64,000 bases of DNA from NCBI GenBank assembly GCA_009193035.1, contig SWDT01000049.1, forward strand, positions 248,001 to 312,000, in the 5' to 3' direction. The position numbers and the translations under genes are program-made. Origin of the DNA: Halicephalobus mephisto (Eukaryota > Nematoda > Chromadorea > Rhabditida > Panagrolaimidae). Every line of letters begins with the position of its first letter. Position 1 is the first letter of the stretch. Shown here piece by piece: positions 56,281 to 64,000 of this stretch. The notes beneath the pieces are model-generated. The model searched no databases and had not been told where the DNA came from. It worked only from the letters and a program-made list of their open reading frames with translations.

Positions 56281-59200
56281 TTAAATAAAATCAATTATTA
56301 ATTCTGCTAATTCTGGGGAATTTTCGGAAGACAACATGGATTCATGGGTTCCGGAAATTATTACAGATTTCAGTTTTCTTGGATGGCATACGGTAGCCCA
56401 GATGTCGTGCAAATTTCTGCTTTCTGATGTCCTCAACAACACGGATTCGAAAAAACCGGATTTCGGACGATAGATTTTGGCCAAATTAAGAAGTTTCCAA
56501 GAATTTTGAATTTCGAATTTAAATTCTTCTTCGATTTTTGAATTTTTTTGAAAATTTAAATAATTTCGAATTTGATCCAAAATTTGATTTTTATGATCAG
56601 TAAAATTCAGAATTTTTTCTGTTTTCAAAGTTCCGTCGATTGAAAAAACTTTGATTTTTTCCGGATTTAAGCCGGATTGACTGGCGATTTCGAAAGATAA
56701 AGATGCACCAAAACTGGCCCCGACGAAAACGACCGATTTGAATTTTTCTAATTTGTAATTATTTTTAATTTCTTTCAAATGGAATTTCGCCAAGTCCTCC
56801 ATGGAGTTAATTTCAGTCTCATGCCCTCCGGCAATGTCTATCGGAGTTAGTCCAATTATTGTTTGAATTTTGTTTTTTTTAATTTTTTTAATTTCTTCAA
56901 TAAGGTTACTGTAGCTGATCATTCCGCCGATCAAAGGATAAACAAAAATCATCAAAGAATTTACAGAATTTGTTGAAAGATGAATTCCGGAATAAAATTC
57001 GACGAAATTTTTCTTTTTTGAAGAATTGTGAATATTTTTGGGTACTGTAGAAGACAATTGAAGAAGATCGAAAATATCCATCAAGGTTTTCGAGGAAAAA
57101 ATTTTTTGAATTTCGATGGATTTTTGGAATGTTTTTTTCAAAGCTCTTTGAAGCTTCAGAATCCTGATCGAATCTCCTCCGAGTTCAGAAAACGAATATT
57201 TTCTTGCTTCCGATACCGTAATTTTCGTCGAGAGAATTTGACTGACGATTTCCAAAAATAAATTTTCAGAATTTTGAATTTCAATTTTTTGTGGATTCAG
57301 AAGTTGTTCAAAATTTTTTCGAAATTCGTCGATGAAGATGTTGATGAATTTGTTTTTTTCGTTAATTATTGAATTTGAAATTCTTATTTTTATTTTTATT
57401 TTTTTATTTTTAATTTCATCAAGATCTAATTCGATCGGAAAATTGACGAATTCGTTCGAAAATTTTTTTAATTTGATTTTTAATTTTTCAGGGATATTCA
57501 CGAGATCCCCAAATCCGGCCAAAGTAGATTCGTCTTCTAATCCGTATCTGCAATTTAAATAAATTTGAATTTTTGAAGAATTTTCTCCAAATTTTGATTT
57601 TAGTTTTTTACTAAGTAATTGAAATGGAATAATACCGTATTTCTGAATCGACAGTAATGTAGTTTGGAGCTTTTCCAATTCGGATTCTGAATCGTAATTT
57701 TGGACCGGAATCGGAATCAGAAGGTTGTTGAGGAAATTTCCGACGATTTTTTGCGTTTTTTCTGTCCGATTTGAAAACGGAACTCCGAAAATCAAAGTCG
57801 AATTTTTTTTATTTTTAAAAATTCGAACAACAGCCGCTGTGATTACTGTAAATAAAGTAAATTTACTTTTTTGGGTTTTTTCGAATTCAAAATTGAACGA
57901 TTGACATCTTTGATCGAAGACTTCTGAATTCTGTCCGGGCATACTGTAGATGTCCACTGGTCTCGAAGAAAAATTTCGATCAAATTCTTGAATAAAATTA
58001 AAAATTAAATTATTTAATTCATTTTCGAAAAAATTTGATTTTTGAAAAATTGCAAAATCGGAATATTCCATTTTTTTAACATTTTTAATTTCGTTTTTTT
58101 TTTGAAAATTTACATAATTTCGAGCCAATTCTTCTTCGATAATGGCCGTAGAAGTGGCGTCAGAAGCACAGTGATGAATGACGACGACGACGACGTAGCC
58201 TTCTTCGAATTCGATTATTTTCCATTTTATAGGTATTTCTGAAAATAAATCAAATTTTTTATTTTTGAAATTTTTCAATTCTTTTTGTAGTCGATTTGTG
58301 GATTCTGAATTTTCTAAATTAAAATATTCAATAATCATAGAAAAATCAATTTCGTCGACAGAAATTATTTCTTGTTTGATTTCGCAATTTTCGGTGTCTT
58401 TGAATTTCGTTCTGAGAATTCTGTTTTCAGAAATCAGTTTTTTGAACGATTTTTGGAGAACTTTCAAATTCAAAGATTTAGAAAAACCTTGGATAAAAAT
58501 TAAATTGTAGGTGGATTCTGGATCGACTTCACTGAGATAAAGCATTTGTTCCTGTTGGTAACTTAGTGGAATTACTGTAGTTTTTTCTGGATTGTCGTCA
58601 AGTACAGTAACCTGGGATTCTGGAGAATAATGAAGTTTTTCGTTTTTCTCAGCTACAGTAACCTGAAAGTCTTGAGAATGTTGAACTTTTTCTTTCTTCT
58701 CAGCTACAGTAACCTGAAATTCTGGAGAATATTGAGAGTTTTCTTTCTTCTCAGCTACAGTATCATCCATTTCTGTGGTAGACTGAAAATGTTTTTCTTC
58801 TTTCTCAGCTACAGTAATTTCCATTTTCGAATCAAGTTGAAGATTTCCTTGGTTTCCAGCTACAGTATCTCCCGTAACGTCCTGAAGTTGAAGCTGTTTT
58901 TTCATGGCTTTGATTGTTGGATTTTTGTAAAATTCGATCAAATCCATTTTTAAATTTAGTTCGGTTTTGCAAATATTCACAAATTTCTGGGCTGTTAGTG
59001 AATTTCCACCGAGATAAAAAAAATTATCTTCTTCGTCGATTTCGTAATTTTCGTCCAAAAAAAGAATTTTTTTCCAAATTTCGAAAATTTTTGGATTTTT
59101 TAAACTTTTTTGATTTTTTATTGATTTTAATTTTTTCACATCGACTTTGTTGTTCGAAGTTAGAGGAAATTTTTCCAAAAAAACAAAAAATCTCGGAATC

Positions 59201-62200
59201 ATGTAGTACGGTAATTTTTTTTTCAGATGATTTTTTAGTTTTTCTTTTCCAGGATCTCGGCCTTGTTTGTTGGAATAGTAAACGATTAAATCTTCTCCAG
59301 AATCTGTCAACAAAACTTTCGAAATACTTACTTCAGAATGTGTCATCAAAACAGATTCGATTTCGTCCATCTCGATTCTGAATCCTCTGATTTTTACTTG
59401 ATTGTCTTTTCTCCCTACGAATCTTATTTCTCCATTGGGTAATTTTTGACAAATATCTCCTGTAGGATAATAAACAAATCCGTCTTCGAAAATCACAAAT
59501 GGCTGATCCCCGGATTTCCTCCCGACGTAGCCCCTGGTCAGCCCGAGGGAGGCCACGAAGAGCTCCCCTTTCGTGTTCGTCATGGATTCGTGTTTGTCGA
59601 TCCGTCTTACTGTAACTTTGGCATTCTGAACAGGATTCCCCAAATTCTGAGGATCGTCTTCAGGGTTCAATTTTTTTCGAAGACAGTATGCCGTGGTTTC
59701 AGTAGGACCGTAATTCTGAATCATCTTCAATCCGATTTTGTTCACTTTTTTGAAAAGATTTTCCGAAAGTTTTTCAGCTCCACAAATCCAACAAACAAGT
59801 TTTTTCATTTTCAAAAGTTCAGAATCCTCAAAAGTCTCCACAAGACCCGGAAACAACATCGCGTGAGTAATACCGTAATCCTCGATTTGTTCGCAAAAAT
59901 TAGAAGATGTAAATTGTTCTTCTGGACAGAATACTGTAGCTCCACTGCCCAAAGCAGCGAAAACTTCGAGAACTGAATTGTCGAAACAGAAATTTGTAAA
60001 TTGATAAACTACAGAAGTCTCGTCGATGGAGAAGAACTCCCGGGCGTCTGAAACCATGTTCGAGATCCCGACGCGATCGATGCAGACCCCTTTCGGTTTT
60101 CCTGTGGTTCCTGAAGTGAATATGACATAGCCCAAATTCGAAGGACCTGCTTTAGGACAGAAGTCGTTTTCGGACAGGTGTACTGTAGTGTGTTGTCTGT
60201 TTGGAAAATTGAAATAAGTCAAATTTCGATTTTTTTCCAATTTCAATCTGTCGGATTGCCCGAGGGGACTGTCAGCACTGATGGTTCTTCTGAATCTGAA
60301 TTTTTGAAGATCTTCCAATTTTTCTGATTTTTTTTCAATTTCTAAATTATTTGAAAAAAATTCAACCAAATCTACAGTATGATCAGAATTCAGATTTTTG
60401 ACGGCTCTGGAAGTGATGACGAAATTCGTTTTCATTTGTTTCAGGATTTCTGAAATTCTTTCATCTGGATTGGTTTCGTCGATCGGCAAGTAAGCCCCTC
60501 CGGCGATGACGATTCCGAGACAAACAAGCCACTGATTTACAGACTTCTTAGTTATCACCGGGATTACTGTATCTGGAAGAAATACAGTACCTGTTTTTTC
60601 GAAAAATAAAATTCGAATAAAATTACTTAATTTAATAATTTTCGATTTTAATTCTGAATATTTAATTAATTCGAATTCGCTTCTGAATGCAGTTCTGTTC
60701 GGAAATTGATCGCATTTTTCTAAGATTACTGTAGAAATATCTCTTTCGTCAAAAAATTTCGAAATTAATTTTTCCGATTTTTTTTTAATTTTAATTTTTG
60801 GATTTAATTTTTCTTTTTTTAAAAAATTTAACAAAGATTCTACAGTATCTTTTTTCCATAAAGATTTTTGATATTCAATTTGAATTTTTAAATCTTTTCT
60901 GACTCCTTGGAAAAATACTGTAATCGGAAATTTTGTTGTTTTTCGATCTGAAGATAGAATTTTAAAATTTTTAAGTTTTTTTTCAACATGGAATTCTGAA
61001 GGCGAATTGTCGACAACAACCATGACTTCAAATGGCTTCTGATTCTCCCCCAAAATTTTCGTGATTTCTTCCAAAGTTACTGTAGGATAATTATTGATTT
61101 TTTGTAACTTTTTTTCGACATCTTCAATGTTGTCGTCGACACTGACAGGAACGATTACGGTATTCACGAACAATCCGACGACGTTGAAGTCGTCTTCGGA
61201 TTCTCGAAGATCTTTGGGAAATCCGATTCTGATGTCAGAATTGAAGTTTCGCAATCGTTCTCTCATTCTGAAGGCGATGTTGTGGATGAAAATCGCCAGA
61301 GGGGACGATTTGGTGGATTTCATTACTGTAGCCAGGATCTCGTTTCCGTTTTCGATGGAGATTTCTGAAAATCCGGCTTCGAAATTTCGAACATCTCCGA
61401 CTTCATCTGGTTCCAAAATTGAAGATTCTTTTTTTAGGAAATTTTTCCAAAAATTTGAAGATTCTGAATTTGGATTTTTTCGAAGCGAAAATTGGATATA
61501 ATTGGATTTTAATTTTGGAAGTTTTTTTTCGTTGAAAATATTTAATAAATCGTTCAAAATTATGTTCATCGAATGGCCGTCACTTACGATATGACTGATT
61601 TCGATTTTTAATAAAAATTCATTTTTTAATTTTTTTAAATTTAGTCTAATCGGAAGAGTTTCGAAAATTTTCAAAGTTCCGAATGGAGTTTCTTCAAATT
61701 CCAAATTGACTACGGTAATTGGAAGAACTTTTTGAAAATATTTGATTTTTGGATTTTCTTCAAAAATAAAAATCGTTCTAAGGGCCGGATGTCGTTCAAC
61801 CAGCAAATTTACAGAACGAAGAAGTTTGTTTTTTTCAAAGTTCTCAGGACAAGCAATTTCGATCTTGTTCACATAGGCTTCCACAGCTGAGTAATTTCCT
61901 GTAGATTCGGCTTTCCTTAAATATTCCAACAACGGAATCTGGAGGTTGGAAACTGGAAAAATACCTTCATCTGAATTTGTAGAGGTAATTGAGGTTGTTT
62001 CAGGGGTACTTGAACTTTTATAAAAGGTACTTGGATTCTTATCAGAGGTACTTGACTTCGTATCAAAGGTACTTGGAATCTTATCAGAGGTACTTGACTG
62101 TCTTCTAAAGGTGTCTAAATTGTCTTCATAGGTACTTGAACTTTTATAAAAGGTACTTGACTCTCTATTAGAAGTACTTGGATTCTTATCAGAGGTACTT

Positions 62201-64000
62201 GACTGTCTTCCAAAAGTATCTAAATTGTCCTCAAAGGTACTTGAACTTTTATAAATGGTACTTGACTGTCTTCCAAAAGTATCTAAATTGTCCTCAAAGG
62301 CACTTGACCTTGTATCAGATACCTTCGTTTTTTCAGTTTCTTCTGAATTTTCTTCCAAATTATTAATCTTCAATAAAGCTTCAATGAAAAGTCCGAAATT
62401 TTGATTTTCGAAAATCAACTTCACAGGACATTCTATTTTTAATTCGTTTTTGATCATGGATGAAACTCTGGCGGCCAAAATCGAATGTCCTCCTTCTTCG
62501 AAAAAATTTGTTTTTTTTTCGATTTTTTCGATTTCGAGTAAATTTTTCCAAATTTTTTTTGATTTTAATTTAATTTTTTCTATAAAATTTTCATTTAAAT
62601 TAAAATTAAAATTTTTTTCTGAATAATTTTTTAAAATTTTTTCGAATAATTTTTCGAATTTTTTTCCGAATTTTTTGATCGATTCAAATTCGAAAAATTC
62701 TTTGACAAATTCAATATTTAATTTTATTTTTTCGTCCGAAATTCTGTTAATTCTCCAAACTTGATCCATTTTGGCCGTTTTTGATCGAATTTCTTCTATT
62801 TTTAAAAAATTACTGTATTGAATTTTTTGATTTCTGACATCTTCGAAAATTACCATATTTTGAAAAATCGGAGTTTTGTTTTTTTCTCTTTTTGGTTTCA
62901 GATTTCTGACGACTTGTTCGAACGGAATCGACGAATTTTCGGTTGTTTCGATGACGGAATTCTTGATGAATTCAAAAAAGTCCTTGATGCAGAATTCGGA
63001 ATTTGGTTTTTTTACAGTAATCGGATGAGTATTTACAAAGTAACCTACTGTGTTCAGAAAATTGTAAGATCTGTTGACGAAGGGGATTCCGATCGTTGTG
63101 AAGTCCAATTCTGGAAACAATTCGAACTGCAAAAGGGCAAAAACGCCCACGGCAAAATGAGTCGGAGTTAATCCAAAATTCGAAAGTAAATTTTCAAAAT
63201 TTGATTTTTCAAAAAATATTTCAAAATCAAAATTTCCGGCTTCAAAAGTGGAAGATAAACTTCTCGGAAAATCCGTCGGAGAAGAAAAATTTAAATAATT
63301 TTGAAATTTTAATTTGAAAAATTCAAAATTTTTTTCGAAATTTTGAAAACTTTGAAAATTAATAAAATTAAAATATTTTCGATCTTCTTCGATTTTTAAA
63401 GATTCGATAAAATTTATGTTTTTAATAAAGTTGATTATGTCTTCGATGAGGATTCTGAAGCTGAATCCGTCGACGGCAATGTGGTGGAATGAAAAATAAA
63501 TAATTTTTAAATTAAAAAAATTAATTAAAACTTTAAACGGAAGTTCCGAATTTATGTTAATTAAAAGTTTTTCGAATATTTTTTCATCATCAAATTCGTC
63601 GATGAAAATTACGGATTTTTGAACAGCTTCTTCGACTTCCAGAATCCTCTGCATCGGAAAATGATTTTTTTCGAACAAAATCGATCTTAAAATTACGTGT
63701 TTTTTTAATAAAATTTTGAATAAAGAATTCCATTGATTTTTTGAAAGTTTTTCGTTCAATTCAAGTTTGAATTTTAATAAATAAGCATCGTCGACTTTGT
63801 TTTCGTCCAATTTCGACAAAAACCAAAGGTGTTCTTGATTTCGGGATAAGCGAAATTCGTTTATTTCTTCTTGATTCAAAGTTGGAGATTTCGGTCTAGA
63901 GAGATTTGTTGAGGAATAAGGAGACGAATTAGGTAAAGTATATTTGACAAATTTATTTTCTTCATTGATTTCTGAAAAGTTCTTCGTTGATGGAATAGTT
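56281..64000 (-). CDS. Non-ribosomal peptide synthetase, nrps-1-like, 5' end outside the window
   Basis: Assembly-line enzyme joining amino-acid units on phosphopantetheine carriers. The frame is open from the right edge to TAA at 56281. Numbering below starts at the TTG codon at 63879, giving 2532 residues to the stop; the true start lies upstream. Order: C1 (about 1-430, HHIAVDG 132-138), T1 (435-500, GGHS, Ser466), Ser/Thr linker (521-637), C2 (640-1035, SHIVSDG 762-768), A (1045-1590: YVIFTSGTTGKPKG 1251-1264, NYGPTETT 1389, YPTGD, GRKDNQVKIRG, Lys1578), T2 (GGNS, Ser1627), TVAEK linker (1685-1760), C3 (1766-2200, HHCASDA 1902-1908), T3 (GGDS, Ser2237) and TE (2300-2532, GASFG Ser2389, Asp2415, His2512). 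Asp1300 (FD of A4) suggests an alpha-amino acid substrate. Three carriers but one A domain implies loading in trans. A TTTTCAG at 63978-63972 may mark this exon's start. Closest known system, from memory: nemamide synthesis in nematodes. Confidence 0.93.
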   Translation of the reverse strand, partial: TIPSTKNFSEINEENKFVKYTLPNSSPYSSTNLSRPKSPTLNQEEINEFRLSRNQEHLWFLSKLDENKVDDAYLLKFKLELNEKLSKNQWNSLFKILLKKHVILRSILFEKNHFPMQRILEVEEAVQKSVIFIDEFDDEKIFEKLLININSELPFKVLINFFNLKIIYFSFHHIAVDGFSFRILIEDIINFIKNINFIESLKIEEDRKYFNFINFQSFQNFEKNFEFFKLKFQNYLNFSSPTDFPRSLSSTFEAGNFDFEIFFEKSNFENLLSNFGLTPTHFAVGVFALLQFELFPELDFTTIGIPFVNRSYNFLNTVGYFVNTHPITVKKPNSEFCIKDFFEFIKNSVIETTENSSIPFEQVVRNLKPKREKNKTPIFQNMVIFEDVRNQKIQYSNFLKIEEIRSKTAKMDQVWRINRISDEKIKLNIEFVKEFFEFESIKKFGKKFEKLFEKILKNYSEKNFNFNLNENFIEKIKLKSKKIWKNLLEIEKIEKKTNFFEEGGHSILAARVSSMIKNELKIECPVKLIFENQNFGLFIEALLKINNLEENSEETEKTKVSDTRSSAFEDNLDTFGRQSSTIYKSSSTFEDNLDTFGRQSSTSDKNPSTSNRESSTFYKSSSTYEDNLDTFRRQSSTSDKIPSTFDTKSSTSDKNPSTFYKSSSTPETTSITSTNSDEGIFPVSNLQIPLLEYLRKAESTGNYSAVEAYVNKIEIACPENFEKNKLLRSVNLLVERHPALRTIFIFEENPKIKYFQKVLPITVVNLEFEETPFGTLKIFETLPIRLNLKKLKNEFLLKIEISHIVSDGHSMNIILNDLLNIFNEKKLPKLKSNYIQFSLRKNPNSESSNFWKNFLKKESSILEPDEVGDVRNFEAGFSEISIENGNEILATVMKSTKSSPLAIFIHNIAFRMRERLRNFNSDIRIGFPKDLRESEDDFNVVGLFVNTVIVPVSVDDNIEDVEKKLQKINNYPTVTLEEITKILGENQKPFEVMVVVDNSPSEFHVEKKLKNFKILSSDRKTTKFPITVFFQGVRKDLKIQIEYQKSLWKKDTVESLLNFLKKEKLNPKIKIKKKSEKLISKFFDERDISTVILEKCDQFPNRTAFRSEFELIKYSELKSKIIKLSNFIRILFFEKTGTVFLPDTVIPVITKKSVNQWLVCLGIVIAGGAYLPIDETNPDERISEILKQMKTNFVITSRAVKNLNSDHTVDLVEFFSNNLEIEKKSEKLEDLQKFRFRRTISADSPLGQSDRLKLEKNRNLTYFNFPNRQHTTVHLSENDFCPKAGPSNLGYVIFTSGTTGKPKGVCIDRVGISNMVSDAREFFSIDETSVVYQFTNFCFDNSVLEVFAALGSGATVFCPEEQFTSSNFCEQIEDYGITHAMLFPGLVETFEDSELLKMKKLVCWICGAEKLSENLFKKVNKIGLKMIQNYGPTETTAYCLRKKLNPEDDPQNLGNPVQNAKVTVRRIDKHESMTNTKGELFVASLGLTRGYVGRKSGDQPFVIFEDGFVYYPTGDICQKLPNGEIRFVGRKDNQVKIRGFRIEMDEIESVLMTHSEVSISKVLLTDSGEDLIVYYSNKQGRDPGKEKLKNHLKKKLPYYMIPRFFVFLEKFPLTSNNKVDVKKLKSIKNQKSLKNPKIFEIWKKILFLDENYEIDEEDNFFYLGGNSLTAQKFVNICKTELNLKMDLIEFYKNPTIKAMKKQLQLQDVTGDTVAGNQGNLQLDSKMEITVAEKEEKHFQSTTEMDDTVAEKKENSQYSPEFQVTVAEKKEKVQHSQDFQVTVAEKNEKLHYSPESQVTVLDDNPEKTTVIPLSYQQEQMLYLSEVDPESTYNLIFIQGFSKSLNLKVLQKSFKKLISENRILRTKFKDTENCEIKQEIISVDEIDFSMIIEYFNLENSESTNRLQKELKNFKNKKFDLFSEIPIKWKIIEFEEGYVVVVVIHHCASDATSTAIIEEELARNYVNFQKKNEIKNVKKMEYSDFAIFQKSNFFENELNNLIFNFIQEFDRNFSSRPVDIYSMPGQNSEVFDQRCQSFNFEFEKTQKSKFTLFTVITAAVVRIFKNKKNSTLIFGVPFSNRTEKTQKIVGNFLNNLLIPIPVQNYDSESELEKLQTTLLSIQKYGIIPFQLLSKKLKSKFGENSSKIQIYLNCRYGLEDESTLAGFGDLVNIPEKLKIKLKKFSNEFVNFPIELDLDEIKNKKIKIKIRISNSIINEKNKFINIFIDEFRKNFEQLLNPQKIEIQNSENLFLEIVSQILSTKITVSEARKYSFSELGGDSIRILKLQRALKKTFQKSIEIQKIFSSKTLMDIFDLLQLSSTVPKNIHNSSKKKNFVEFYSGIHLSTNSVNSLMIFVYPLIGGMISYSNLIEEIKKIKKNKIQTIIGLTPIDIAGGHETEINSMEDLAKFHLKEIKNNYKLEKFKSVVFVGASFGASLSFEIASQSGLNPEKIKVFSIDGTLKTEKILNFTDHKNQILDQIRNYLNFQKNSKIEEEFKFEIQNSWKLLNLAKIYRPKSGFFESVLLRTSESRNLHDIWATVCHPRKLKSVIISGTHESMLSSENSPELAELIIDFI
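58594..58827 (-). repeat. Coding repeat in the A/T2-to-C3 linker (VTVAEKKEK units)
   Basis: Five to six units of about 20 codons (VTVAEKKEKVQHSQDFQ type), residues 1685-1762. Each unit includes the DNA octamer TACTGTAG or a one-base variant, encoding Thr-Val-Ala. Length variation in a flexible inter-module linker is the likely consequence. Confidence 0.75.
61969..62319 (-). repeat. Coding repeat in the T1-to-C2 linker (Ser/Thr-rich units)
   Basis: Residues 521-637 are built from interleaved units such as FEDNLDTFGRQSST, SDKNPST and FYKSSST, three to five copies each. The DNA repeats are near-identical (GGTACTTGACTGTCTTCCAA on the plus strand), so the array is young. Predicted to be disordered and a possible phosphorylation or docking segment. 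Confidence 0.75.

Noticed and set aside
57028..63171. Several plus-strand frames of 60-176 codons across the NRPS gene
   Set aside because: They are antisense shadows of a gene with clear domain motifs and have no family features of their own.
56281..64000. Bacterial contamination or very recent bacterial transfer as the source of the NRPS
   Set aside because: It has the same extreme AT content as the flanks and shares the TACTGTA word with introns across the window. It sits 55 bp from a nematode mannosidase relic and has eukaryotic-looking low-complexity linkers. Ancient transfer remains possible.

Overview
The window reads as chromosomal DNA of a free-living rhabditid nematode, Caenorhabditis-like in character. 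The base composition is very AT-rich. Introns start with GTAAGT-like donors and end in TTTTCAG or AATTTCAG. The gene families are typical of nematodes: serpentine chemoreceptors, a thaumatin-like protein, a YGGYG-type secreted peptide, an SLC22-type transporter, a clan-3 cytochrome P450 and a large non-ribosomal peptide synthetase (NRPS). Genes fill less than half of the sequence. The rest is AT-rich intergenic or intronic DNA full of minisatellites, foldback elements and short inverted-repeat elements. Species assignment is inference.

Left part (1-21 kb): a partial reading frame at the edge; a decayed histidine acid phosphatase (+); a three-exon P450 (-); a single-exon 7TM receptor (-); a decayed thaumatin copy next to an intact three-exon thaumatin-like gene (-); and a seven-exon, 929-residue organic-cation-transporter-type gene (-) whose introns carry several unrelated tandem repeats.

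Middle part (21-40 kb): a repeat-rich gap with a 333-bp foldback element and a tRNA-derived fragment, then three tandem srv-like chemoreceptor genes (+). All three share the same four-exon structure, and the third uses a GC-AG intron. A long repeat region with an inverted-repeat element carrying internal satellites follows.

Right part (39.6-64 kb): a tentative three-exon gene of unknown function spans about 10 kb (+), with an unidentified antisense reading frame inside its first intron. Next come a two-exon secreted Tyr/Gly-rich peptide gene, more repeats and an alpha-mannosidase pseudogene (GH38) with a cloverleaf-capable tRNA-like sequence at its deletion point. Last is an uninterrupted coding region of more than 7.6 kb (-) for an NRPS, open to the right edge of the window.

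The NRPS is the outstanding feature. Its order is C-T-C-A-T-C-T-TE, with one adenylation domain for three carrier domains, two low-complexity repeat linkers and a complete thioesterase triad. It most resembles the nematode nrps-1/pks-1 system that makes nemamides. The missing adenylation capacity implies loading in trans. The other genes (detoxification, transport, chemosensation, epidermal or immune-type peptides) show no obvious operon link to it.
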